DNA of 64,000 bases from positions 186,001 through 250,000 of the forward strand of contig OY969798.1 in the NCBI GenBank assembly GCA_963703165.1, in the 5' to 3' direction. The position numbers and the translations under genes were made by a program. The notes below the pieces were generated by a model that saw only the letters and a list, made by a program, of their open reading frames with translations, ran no database searches and was not told the origin of the DNA. Within the stretch, counting starts at the first letter, position 1, and each line of letters begins with the position of its first letter. Shown here piece by piece: positions 24,485-33,034 of the stretch. This DNA is from JBQTKD01 sp963703165 (GTDB lineage Bacteria > Actinomycetota > Actinomycetes > Sporichthyales > Sporichthyaceae).

Positions 24485-27202
24485 ATGTCGCAGCCGACGT
24501 ACACGATCGATTTCCGGACGACCGAATCGCTCGAGCAGGACCTCGTGGGCGGCAAGGGCGCGAATCTCGGACGCCTGACCTCCGCCGGGTTCGACGTTCC
24601 ACCGGGGTTCACCGTGGCCACGACGGCCTACCGGGACTTCCTGCGCCTGGCCGGTCTGGACGCCGTCGTCGAGAAGTACTGCCAGGAGTTCGACTACGAC
24701 GACCCGGCTCGCCTCGACGAGCTGACCGCGGGTCTGCGGGAGGAACTGACCTCGGCGACGGTCCCCGCGGAGGTGGCCGGCGCCATCAGGGCCGCCTACG
24801 CGGCCCTCGGTGCGGGAACGTTTGTAGCCGTGCGGTCCTCCGGAACGGCCGAGGATCTGGCCGAGGCCTCCTTCGCGGGCCAGCACGACACCTACCTGGA
24901 CGTCTGCGGGGCGGACGCGGTGGTTGAATCCGTGCAGCGGTGCTGGGCCTCGCTGTGGACCGCCCGCGCCACCGCCTACCGGGCCAAGAACGGGATCGAC
25001 CACGGCGGCGTGGCCATCGCGATCGTCGTGCAGACCATGGTCTCCTCCGAGGTCGCCGGGGTGCTGTTCACCGGCAACCCGCTGACGGCCGCCACCGACG
25101 AACTGGTGATCAACGCCTCCTGGGGTCTCGGCGAGGGCGTGGTCTCGGGGATCACCCAGCCGGACGAGTTCATCGTCGCCACCGACAGCTTGCGGATCCT
25201 CACCAAGCGCCTCGGGGACAAGGCCGTCATGGTCGTGCGCGACCCGGCCGCCGGAGTGGGCACCGTGGAGACCGAGGTCTCGGCGCCCGACCGGTCCCGG
25301 TTCTGCCTCAGCGATGCCCAGGTCGCCCAGCTCGGCCAGTTGGGACGCCGGGTCACCGAGTTCTACGACCGCATTCCCCAGGACATCGAGTGGGCCCTGC
25401 TCGACGGCCGGTTCTACCTCCTGCAGTCCAGGCCCATCACCGGCGTCCCGTTCGCCTGGCCGGAGGAACTGGAGCCCTGGCTGAAGTACTCCGACCCGGA
25501 CGCGGTCTGGTCCCGCGCCTGGTCCGACGCCTTCTGGACCGGAGCCATCACACCGCTGATGTACTCCTACCGGGCGAAGTGCTTCAACGAGATGTACAGC
25601 TTCGCGATGAAGACCTACGGCCTGACCGAACTGGCCAAGATCCCGTGGATGAAGTACTACAAGGGCGAGGCGTACTACAACGCCGCAGCCGAACCCATCA
25701 TCGCCCGGACCTTCCCCCGCGCCCTGCGCGGCGGCCTGTTGGAGACCGCGACACCGCCGGACAGGGAACGCGTGTCCGCGGAGCCGATGGACATCCGGGG
25801 CTTCCTCAAGTGGCACGCGCGCAGCATGCTCGACCCCACGACGAATCCGTTGCAGTACGTCAACCACATGATGAAGAAGATCAGCGGCGACACCACCCGT
25901 GTCGACGGACTGACGGCGGATCAGCTGAACACGCTCTCGGACCGCGCGCTGCGCCGCTACTGCGACGATCTCGTCGAGTTCGAGATCGAGTTCTGTCTCG
26001 AGAACGTCTCCATGATGTGGATCGCGCCGTACCTGATGAATTCGCTCGCCCACATGGTGACGAAGTGGGCCGGCCTGGGGAACGAGACCTTCGGCGCGCT
26101 CGTCACCGGCAACCCGGAGCGCAGCGCCACCTCGGACGAGAATCTGTGGCTGTGGCGGCTCGCCCGCAAGCTGCACGCGGACGCGGCACTGCGGTCGCTG
26201 TTCACCGAGCACCCCGACGGCGCGTTCTTCGCCGCGGTTGCGGACCACCCGACCGGTCAGGTCTGGCTCCAGGAGTACCGGGAGTTCGCCGCGACCCACC
26301 ACCACCGCGGGCATGCGGACCGGGACATCTGTCTTCCGCGGCGCTGCGAGGACCCGAGCATCGACTACAACTCGCTCAAGGCCTTCCTCACGGCCGACGA
26401 CACGCACGATCCCGAGTCGACCGAGGACGAGAACACGCGGCGCCGCGACGCCGCGCACGCCCAGGTGGTCGCGAAGCTTCGCGCGGGCTTCCTGGGATCG
26501 GCGAAGGCCGAGGCCTTCAAGGGAGTGCACGCCGAGATCATGCGCGTCTACGCCTACCGCGACCACATGCGCTACTTCATCGACCGGTCCACCTACTCGC
26601 TGCGACGAGGAATTCTGGAACTCGCGAATCGCCTCGTCCAGCGCGGCCTGCTGAGCAGCGTCGACGACGTGTGGTTCCTCGGTCTCGACGAGGTCTACGA
26701 CCTGCTGGAAGGACGGGTGAACCGTTCTCTCACGCAGGCGAAGCTCGCCGCACGCAGGGCGGACTTCGACGCCATCGACACCCAGGACGCGAAGCGGCCG
26801 GCGTTCCTGCAGCACAATCGCGAACTGAGCTTCCGTCAGGAAAGCCGCGACGACTCCACCGGCGTTCTGGCCGGCTACGGAACCAGCCCCGGGACGATCA
26901 CCGGCACCGCCCGGGTCGTGAAGAGCCTCAAGGAGATCGGCAAGCTCGGCCAGGGCGACATCTTGGTCTGCCACGCCACCGACCCGGGCTGGACACCGGT
27001 GTTCCTGATCATCGCCGGCGCGGTCATCGAGACCGGTGGTCTGCTGGCCCACGCTTCCTGTCTCGCGCGCGAGTACGGCTTCCCGGCGATCCAGTTGGAG
27101 TCCGCGATGACGCGCATCCCCGACGGCGCCACCATCGAGCTCGACGGCAACACCGGTGCGGTGACGATCCTCGAGGAGAAGGCGGCCATCGCCGTGGCGT
27201 AG
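24485..27202 (+). CDS. PEP-synthase/rifampin-phosphotransferase-like dikinase
   Basis: The product is 905 residues; ATG 24485 has GGAGGT four bases upstream. The N-terminal ATP-grasp domain carries GGKGANLG, VRSSGTAEDLAEASFAGQ and the later QDIEWALLDG/LQSRPITG strands. A large unique middle region follows. The phosphohistidine swivel domain is at the very C-terminus, with His856 in GGLLAHASCLAREYGFP. There is no PEP-binding TIM barrel, so the order ATP-grasp, substrate domain, His domain is that of rifampin phosphotransferase, which splits ATP into AMP and Pi and phosphorylates a substrate hydroxyl. The substrate is unknown and the regulon context argues for a catabolic one. Confidence 0.85.
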   Translation: MSQPTYTIDFRTTESLEQDLVGGKGANLGRLTSAGFDVPPGFTVATTAYRDFLRLAGLDAVVEKYCQEFDYDDPARLDELTAGLREELTSATVPAEVAGAIRAAYAALGAGTFVAVRSSGTAEDLAEASFAGQHDTYLDVCGADAVVESVQRCWASLWTARATAYRAKNGIDHGGVAIAIVVQTMVSSEVAGVLFTGNPLTAATDELVINASWGLGEGVVSGITQPDEFIVATDSLRILTKRLGDKAVMVVRDPAAGVGTVETEVSAPDRSRFCLSDAQVAQLGQLGRRVTEFYDRIPQDIEWALLDGRFYLLQSRPITGVPFAWPEELEPWLKYSDPDAVWSRAWSDAFWTGAITPLMYSYRAKCFNEMYSFAMKTYGLTELAKIPWMKYYKGEAYYNAAAEPIIARTFPRALRGGLLETATPPDRERVSAEPMDIRGFLKWHARSMLDPTTNPLQYVNHMMKKISGDTTRVDGLTADQLNTLSDRALRRYCDDLVEFEIEFCLENVSMMWIAPYLMNSLAHMVTKWAGLGNETFGALVTGNPERSATSDENLWLWRLARKLHADAALRSLFTEHPDGAFFAAVADHPTGQVWLQEYREFAATHHHRGHADRDICLPRRCEDPSIDYNSLKAFLTADDTHDPESTEDENTRRRDAAHAQVVAKLRAGFLGSAKAEAFKGVHAEIMRVYAYRDHMRYFIDRSTYSLRRGILELANRLVQRGLLSSVDDVWFLGLDEVYDLLEGRVNRSLTQAKLAARRADFDAIDTQDAKRPAFLQHNRELSFRQESRDDSTGVLAGYGTSPGTITGTARVVKSLKEIGKLGQGDILVCHATDPGWTPVFLIIAGAVIETGGLLAHASCLAREYGFPAIQLESAMTRIPDGATIELDGNTGAVTILEEKAAIAVA

Positions 27203-27213
27203 TCGGCCGCGGG

Positions 27214-29865
27214 TCAGGGCGTCGAATCGACGGGCCCGGCCGCCGTCTCCTGCGGGAGTGCGGCGGCCAGGTCCGTCCTGCGGGAGACACCGAGCTTGAG
27301 GTAGACCCCCTGCAGTCGGGTCTCCACGGTGCGAACGGAGAGTTGGAGCCGGGCGGCGATCGACTTGTTCGACTCGCCGCGGGCGGCCGCCCAGGCGGTG
27401 AGCAGCTCGGCATCACTGAGTTCCTCGCGCCGGCCCAGGCCGCGCAGCGCCGGCGTCCGTGCGCCTTCGCATCGCTCGGCCAGGTCCAGGGCGTAGTTGC
27501 GGGCCGCGGTCTCTCGCCGTCCGTCGCCGGCGGCACGCCAACCGGTTCGGGCGTCGGCCGCGGTCTCGGCGGCCAGCAGAACGGCGCCCAAGTCTTGGAG
27601 AATCCGGGCCGTGCGGTCGAGGAGTTCGGGCTCTCCCTGCACGATCCCCCGGGCGTGGTCGGCGTAGAGCCCGACCCAGACACCGTCGATCTCGGTGCGA
27701 AGCAGCGTCAGGCCCTCGATGGCGTCCGCGGCGCTCCCTATCCGGACCAGGCTGTGCAGCGCAGCGGCCTCGTGCACGTGGTCGCCTATCTCCCGGCACC
27801 GGCCCACGGTCTCCCGCAGGATCCGGACAGCGGTCTCGTCGTCGCCCTCGGCCACCGCCAGCCAGGCCCGCGCCTCCCCGTCGAGCCCTCGGGAGAAGGC
27901 GTGTACCGGGGCTCGGCAGATCGAGTCCAGGGCCCGTCGCGCCGCGTCGGGACGGCCGAGCATCGCCTCGATGAGGGCGATCATCCGTGCCGAGTCCTGG
28001 CTGACGAGGTCGTAGGAGAGCTGGTCGGCCAGAGCCTCGGCCTCGTGGATCAGCTTGAGCGCACTGCCGAGTCGGCCGGCCTGCATCTGGCGGCGCCCCA
28101 GAGCCGAGGCAAAGGCCATCTGCATCTCGGGCGAACCGATCTCGGCCGCGCGCCGGTACTGCTGCGCCAAGCCCTCGATGCTTTCGAGGAGGCGACCGGT
28201 GTACACCAGATGCTGGTTGGTGGCCGTGCTGGTGGGGATCTGCCACCAGCCGAGCCTCGCGCCGTCGCCGTCGCCGTCGCCGCCGTCGGCGTCGCGCCGG
28301 GCCAGGTCCAGCTCGGCGAGGCCGTGTCGACCCGAGCGCGAATGCGCGATGGCCCGCGATTCGAACCACGGATAGGCCGTCGCGGGATCGGCGTCGAAGG
28401 TGGGCGCCGCAAGATCGAGGGCGGCCCGCGGGCCTTCCAGGATCAGGGTCGCGGTGCACCTGCGCGCCGCCACGGCCGCACCGAGCCCCGAATCGAGCGG
28501 CCCCGGCCCCAGGGAGTCCAGCAGCGTGCGCATCTCTTCCGGTCGACCCCGCCCCTGCGCGATGTCGACCCGCGCCAGCGTTGCCCGGACGCGGCTCGAT
28601 TCGTCCTGTGCGCGGCACAGTCGGACGAACAGTGCATCTGCCTCGTCGGGCTTTCCCAGGCGCAGCAGGAGTTGCGCCGTCATCAGCTCGGCCTCGAAGC
28701 CTGCCCCGGCGTCGACCGCGGCCGACGCCAGCCGGTGCGCGACGTCGAGATCCAGGCGCCACCGCGCGTCGGTGGCCGCGATCATCAGGTGCGCGGGCGA
28801 CGCGCCACCGGCTCGCAACCGCCACATCGCGACTCGTAGGACGTCGTCGTGGCGGCGAAGGCCGGTGGATTCCACCGCCTGCGCCAACGACCGGCAGACT
28901 CGATGCTCCTGCTCCTCGCTCATCCGGGCGCGGAGCACCTCACCGTAGAGAGGATGGGCGAGCCGCAGCTCGAGGCGTCGCCCGTGGTCGCGGCTGGCGA
29001 TCAGACCGAGGTCCTCGAGCCGTTCGGCCATCTCGAAGGAGGAGAGCAGGTCGAGTTCGCGCGCACCGAGCGGTTCGCCGACCGCGAGCAGGTCCAGCAG
29101 CCATCGCTCGGCCGCGGTCAACCGCCCGAGGCGTGCCTCGACCAGTTCCGCGAGCCGTTGGGACGGCTGGGACGCGCCGACCAACCGCCACAGATCGTGT
29201 TCGAGGCGGAGGGTTCCGTCGTTGCGGGCCGCCTCGACCAGCTCCCGCAGGTACAGCAGATTTCCCTGGCTTCTGGACGTGAGCGCAGCGAGGGTGGCGC
29301 CGTCGACCGGTCCGCCCAGCACCGCGCCCAGAAGCTGTTCGACGGCGGGCTCCGCCAACTCGGTCAGGTCGATCCGGTCGAGCAGCCGGTCCTTCCACAA
29401 CGCCGTCACCGCATCCGGTGCCTGCTCCCGGTTGCGGATCGTCACGAGCAGGAAGGTCGCCTCGGTCTGCGCCAGCTGGTGCACCAACAGGGCCGAGGCG
29501 TTGTCGAGCAGATGGGCGTCGTCGACGACGACGAACATCCGTTCGGCGCCGGCCCGGTCGACCACGTGCGCGACCACGTCCTGCAACAGCGTGAACGGAT
29601 CCCTGCTGCGCAACGGGACCGCGCCGAGTGTCGAGAGCGCGGATGCCATGGCGCCCAGCGGCACATGTCCGGCGCCGTTGGTTCCGGTGGCCACCAGCGT
29701 GGGGGTTCCGGCGTGCGCGACACCGCGCCGCAGTTCCGCGGCCAGCCGGCTCTTTCCCACTCCGGCCGCCGCGGCCAACACCACACCTCGACTGGTGGGG
29801 TCCTCCACCCGGGCGCGGATGGATGCGATCTCTCGATCTCGCCCTACGAGCGGCCATTCAGCCAT
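27214..29865 (-). CDS. LAL-type LuxR family transcriptional activator 1
   Basis: The product is 883 residues. The N-terminal AAA/NACHT-like ATPase domain starts EWPLVGRDREIASI, with Walker A AAAGVGKSRLA and Walker B FVVVDDAHLLD; a long helical-repeat sensor region follows. The C-terminal LuxR HTH is at about residues 815-870 (SNKSIAARLQLSVRTVETR). LALs typically activate transcription on binding an inducer. The start is preceded by TAGCGT at -12 to -7 and by the palindrome at -44, consistent with autoregulation. It converges with the dikinase gene and is a paralogue of the LAL at 33029. Confidence 0.93.
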   Translation of the reverse strand: MAEWPLVGRDREIASIRARVEDPTSRGVVLAAAAGVGKSRLAAELRRGVAHAGTPTLVATGTNGAGHVPLGAMASALSTLGAVPLRSRDPFTLLQDVVAHVVDRAGAERMFVVVDDAHLLDNASALLVHQLAQTEATFLLVTIRNREQAPDAVTALWKDRLLDRIDLTELAEPAVEQLLGAVLGGPVDGATLAALTSRSQGNLLYLRELVEAARNDGTLRLEHDLWRLVGASQPSQRLAELVEARLGRLTAAERWLLDLLAVGEPLGARELDLLSSFEMAERLEDLGLIASRDHGRRLELRLAHPLYGEVLRARMSEEQEHRVCRSLAQAVESTGLRRHDDVLRVAMWRLRAGGASPAHLMIAATDARWRLDLDVAHRLASAAVDAGAGFEAELMTAQLLLRLGKPDEADALFVRLCRAQDESSRVRATLARVDIAQGRGRPEEMRTLLDSLGPGPLDSGLGAAVAARRCTATLILEGPRAALDLAAPTFDADPATAYPWFESRAIAHSRSGRHGLAELDLARRDADGGDGDGDGARLGWWQIPTSTATNQHLVYTGRLLESIEGLAQQYRRAAEIGSPEMQMAFASALGRRQMQAGRLGSALKLIHEAEALADQLSYDLVSQDSARMIALIEAMLGRPDAARRALDSICRAPVHAFSRGLDGEARAWLAVAEGDDETAVRILRETVGRCREIGDHVHEAAALHSLVRIGSAADAIEGLTLLRTEIDGVWVGLYADHARGIVQGEPELLDRTARILQDLGAVLLAAETAADARTGWRAAGDGRRETAARNYALDLAERCEGARTPALRGLGRREELSDAELLTAWAAARGESNKSIAARLQLSVRTVETRLQGVYLKLGVSRRTDLAAALPQETAAGPVDSTP

Positions 29866-29901
29866 GGGTCGACGCTAGATCCCGCGGTAGCGGCCGGGCA
29901 G

Positions 29902-29916
29902 CAGTAGCCACTACCG
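29902..29916. promoter_or_regulatory. Regulon palindrome, site 7
   Basis: CAGTA-GCCAC-TACCG. Its centre is 44 bp upstream of the LAL 1 ATG; TAGCGT (reverse strand 29877-29872) begins 32 bp from the centre and ends six bases before the ATG. Confidence 0.65.
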
Positions 29917-29924
29917 CGAGAGGT

Positions 29925-31388
29925 TCAGCAGAACAGCTTCGCGCCCTGCGGGGCACTGAACCTGCTGTTCGCCACGCCCCACAGGAAGGTGCAGGGCTTG
30001 GCGACGGCGCTCTTGCCCTTGGCGTAGGTCAGCGGCACCGTCAGCCCGCCCAGCGTCTCGTTCTTCACCTTCCACAGCCCGGCCATCAGGTCTGCCGAGG
30101 TCGGCGCCTCCGGAAGGTTCTTGCCGCCGAAGGCCAGCATCTCCCCGGCCACCCAGGAGAGCATCCCGGTTCCGCTCTCGCCCACCTTCGGCCCGTAGGT
30201 CGCCATGGCGCGACGGTAGTTCTCGACCGCGGGCAGCCCCTGGCCGTCGGCGGGCGATGCGGTGGCCCCGGGAACCAACGTGTCCTTGAGCGCCGGGATG
30301 GTCGGCATGTCCTTCGTGGCGTCGAGGCCGAGCAGCATCACCTTCGGCTTGAAGCCCTGCACGGCGCAGTCCTGGACCAGGCGTGCGGCACCGGCGGTGT
30401 CCATCAGCAGATAGATCGCATCGATCTTCGCGCCCTTCATCCGCAGACACTGGCTGGTGTAGCTCGGGGCGACCAGGGACACCTGATAGTTCTGGGCGAT
30501 GTACTTCCCCATCGGCGACGACAGGGTCTTTTCCTTGAAGTAGGTGCACAGGGCAGCGACCTCGAGGCAGTAGAGCATCGCGAGCTTGGAGGTGCCGCCG
30601 GACACCAGCAGCTGCAACCCGGCCAGGATCTGATCGCCGAGGTGCGAGGTGACGGGGAACGCGATCGGCGAGGAGTACCAGCCGGGGTCGATGCCGTCCC
30701 CGAGCATGGGGACGTTCTTGCTCCGCATGTACTTCTCGAGCTGCGGGAAGCCGAAGAGGTTGATGTTGCCCGCCATCGCCAGGATCTTGTCGCTCTCGAC
30801 GAGACGCCGGGCCAGGGTCAGCGTCGTGGCCGGATCCCCCTGGTCGTCCGCGACGATCAGCGAGATCGGATGCCCGTTCAGGCCGCCCTTGGCGTTCTGA
30901 TTCGCCACCCACGCCTGCATGGTCCTGGGGGCGCTCGCGGTCACCGCACCGAGTACCCCGGACCACGCCCCGAGCATGCCGATCTTGACCACGGACTTGT
31001 CGGCCACCTTCGGGGCTGTGGACGTCGCGGCCGGGGCGGTCGACTTGGCAGTCGGCTTGGCGATCGGCTTGGCGGAACGGCCCGTGGCGACGGCGGTCCC
31101 GGCATCCGGTGCGTCGGCCTTCGACCCCGGAGCGCGCGATCCGGCCGCTGGGACACCAGCAGCTTCGGGTGCAGTCGCCGGGGCGACCTCGTCCGCGGCA
31201 CCGGCATCGGTGTCCACCGGTGCCACCTCGGTGCCCGCGCTGACCGGGCCGCGCAGGGCCGCTGCGATCTCCACGTCCGAGGCGCGGCTCCCGCATCCGG
31301 TGCCGACAATGAGCACCGCCGTGACGATCGCGGTGGCGCGTAGCCACGCCGAGAAGCGCGTGTGCATCGTGGAGGGTCGAGGCCTCAT
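29925..31388 (-). CDS. ABC transporter substrate-binding protein, branched-chain type
   Basis: The product is 487 residues. ATG 31388 has GAGG seven bases upstream; a second ATG at 31367 would also give a signal sequence. The N-terminus has a hydrophobic core and a lipobox-like GTGCGS, so it is probably a lipoprotein (Cys32). An Ala/Pro/Thr-rich linker of about 80 residues precedes the type-I periplasmic binding fold, which starts near VVKIGMLGAWSGVLG. It is the likely partner of the LivHMGF importer 10 kb away, which lacks its own binding protein. It lies in a leftward run with the APH2 and DUF6285-like genes. Confidence 0.88.
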   Translation of the reverse strand: MRPRPSTMHTRFSAWLRATAIVTAVLIVGTGCGSRASDVEIAAALRGPVSAGTEVAPVDTDAGAADEVAPATAPEAAGVPAAGSRAPGSKADAPDAGTAVATGRSAKPIAKPTAKSTAPAATSTAPKVADKSVVKIGMLGAWSGVLGAVTASAPRTMQAWVANQNAKGGLNGHPISLIVADDQGDPATTLTLARRLVESDKILAMAGNINLFGFPQLEKYMRSKNVPMLGDGIDPGWYSSPIAFPVTSHLGDQILAGLQLLVSGGTSKLAMLYCLEVAALCTYFKEKTLSSPMGKYIAQNYQVSLVAPSYTSQCLRMKGAKIDAIYLLMDTAGAARLVQDCAVQGFKPKVMLLGLDATKDMPTIPALKDTLVPGATASPADGQGLPAVENYRRAMATYGPKVGESGTGMLSWVAGEMLAFGGKNLPEAPTSADLMAGLWKVKNETLGGLTVPLTYAKGKSAVAKPCTFLWGVANSRFSAPQGAKLFC

Positions 31389-31460
31389 CGGGCATCCTCA
31401 CAAGGTGTCGGTGGTGCATCGGGCCGGCCCACGCCGGGGGCTCGGCTGTCTACGAGGAGC

Positions 31461-31931
31461 TCACGGGTGGCGCCGTCGTGTCGGGTCCGCACGCGCCAAC
31501 TCGGACTCGATGTCCTGCCCCATCGCGGCCAGGAACTCGATGCGCAGACGGTGGAGCACCGAATCGGTTGCCTCCTTGGTCACGGGACCGTCGGGCCACA
31601 GCGCGACCGCGGTGGCATCGCAGGCCGCCAGAACCCGAGCCCGTCGCTCGCCCGCGCCGTCGCCGCTTCCGCCGTCGGCCTCCCGAGGAAGGTCTGCGAG
31701 CGCGGCCCCCGGCAGCCGCGCCGGCCAGGAACGGGCGGTGCGGGCCAGCCGCTCGGTCGGCTCCAGCGCCCACGCCTCGTCCTCCACCACGCGTGCGGCG
31801 AGTTCGCCGAGCACACCGATCGCGGCGACGAGCACGGAGCGCCCGTAGTCGTCGTCCTCGGCCAAGCGAGGCAGGACGGAGCTGCGAAGTTCCTCCCGCA
31901 CCAGGTCGAGGGCCGCACCCGGGCCGATCAC
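31461..31931 (-). CDS. DUF6285-like partner protein of APH2
   Basis: The product is 156 residues from GTG 31931, which overlaps the APH2 stop as GTGA, so the two are co-translated. It is helical and soluble: ALDLVREELRSSVLPRL, then SVLVAAIGVLGELAARVVEDE, then VLHRLRIEFLAAMGQDIE. This small helical protein directly after an APH-type kinase resembles the DUF6285-type proteins found beside such kinases. In the levulinate pathway the kinase LvaA works with a small partner, LvaB. Family identity is by appearance and position only. Confidence 0.65.
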   Translation of the reverse strand: MIGPGAALDLVREELRSSVLPRLAEDDDYGRSVLVAAIGVLGELAARVVEDEAWALEPTERLARTARSWPARLPGAALADLPREADGGSGDGAGERRARVLAACDATAVALWPDGPVTKEATDSVLHRLRIEFLAAMGQDIESELARADPTRRRHP

Positions 31932-32983
31932 GAGACCGCTCGCAGCGTGTCGAGCAGCAACTGACGCATCGTCGGAAGCGTGTAACTCCAGCGCAGCAGG
32001 CGCAGGTCCGCACTTACCCGGTGGGCCACGTTGTGTGCGGCGTTCACCCAACCCACCGCGTTCATCGTCTGGAAATAGACTTGCCAGAACCGGATCGCGT
32101 CCCAGCGCACCGCTCGGCCGGCCTTCTCCTCGTAGAGCGCGACAAGTCGCTCCGGCTCCAGGATGTAGCTCGCCAGCGGCGAACCCACCCGGTTGGACGG
32201 CGCGAGCACCCAGGCCAGATCCATCATCGGATCGCCAGGGGCCGCGAGTTCCCAGTCCAGCACCCCGGTGATCGCGTCGTCGCCGAAGAGCAGATTGCCG
32301 GTCCGGTAGTCGCCGTGCACGAGCACCGTTTCCGCGGCGACCGGCGCATGCGCGCGCAGCCAACCGAGGGCGTAGGTCAGCAGCGGCTCCGGGCCTGCCG
32401 GATGCGCGTCGATCGTGGCCTGCAGCGTCGCGACGAGCTCGAGCGCGCCCCGACCCGGATCGGACCGCTTGATGAGGCCGAGTCCTTCCCAGTCGACGGC
32501 GTGGATCTCCGCCAGCAGCCCCGCGAAGCGCACCCCCAGCGGTCCTTCGCCCGCTCGCTGCAGGAACTCCCGCCCCGACGACGACCAGGGAATTGGCGCC
32601 ACCCCGGCCAGGCGGCTCATGCCGATGGTCGCGCCCCCGAGCGCATCGCCCCGCGGGTCGAACCAGAGTGGGATCGGCGCCGGCACGGGCGTGCGTTCGA
32701 GGGCCTGCAGGGTACGGAAGTGCCGCTCGGGGTCGGTCAACGCCCGGAGCACCCCGTCGTGGCGGTACCGGCGGATCGCGATCGCATGCGCGGACCCGAG
32801 GGAATCGAGGGCGTCGACGAGAATCGTGTCGTCGGACATGCCCTGACCGGCGACCCGGACCGACTGCAGGGTCAGCCCCTCACCGACGTCGAGGCGCTCC
32901 GCCACGTAATCGGTGAGCACGCCGACCGAGATGCCGGGCAGCACCTGGCGACCAACGGTCCGAGAGTCCAGGCGAGCGGTCAT
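31928..32983 (-). CDS. APH-type phosphotransferase family protein (second copy)
   Basis: The product is 351 residues. The kinase loop is LVHGDYRTGNLLF and the metal loop GVLDWELAAPGDPMMDLAWVLAP, both intact. It is only distantly related to the kinase at 19569, so the two may act on different hydroxy intermediates. This one has the DUF6285-like partner immediately downstream, the arrangement that most resembles LvaA-LvaB. Upstream, CAGCGT lies seven bases before the ATG and regulon site 8 is centred at -44. Confidence 0.9.
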   Translation of the reverse strand: MTARLDSRTVGRQVLPGISVGVLTDYVAERLDVGEGLTLQSVRVAGQGMSDDTILVDALDSLGSAHAIAIRRYRHDGVLRALTDPERHFRTLQALERTPVPAPIPLWFDPRGDALGGATIGMSRLAGVAPIPWSSSGREFLQRAGEGPLGVRFAGLLAEIHAVDWEGLGLIKRSDPGRGALELVATLQATIDAHPAGPEPLLTYALGWLRAHAPVAAETVLVHGDYRTGNLLFGDDAITGVLDWELAAPGDPMMDLAWVLAPSNRVGSPLASYILEPERLVALYEEKAGRAVRWDAIRFWQVYFQTMNAVGWVNAAHNVAHRVSADLRLLRWSYTLPTMRQLLLDTLRAVS

Positions 32984-33019
32984 GACCAGAACGCTGCCTT
33001 GCAGCGGCGCCCCGGCCAG

Positions 33020-33034
33020 CCGTAGTCGCTACTG
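33020..33034. promoter_or_regulatory. Regulon palindrome, site 8
   Basis: CCGTA-GTCGC-TACTG, centred 44 bp upstream of the APH2 ATG. Its TAC half also encodes the TAG stop of LAL 2 (33029-33031), so LAL 2 and APH2 transcription units abut at this site. Confidence 0.65.

Noticed and set aside
24464..28839. Very long open frames antisense or out of frame to the dikinase and LAL 1 genes, one of more than 1200 codons
   Set aside because: They are by-products of extreme G+C bias at third positions. The encoded proteins are Arg/Gly/Pro-rich without motifs, while the dikinase and LAL frames carry clear families.
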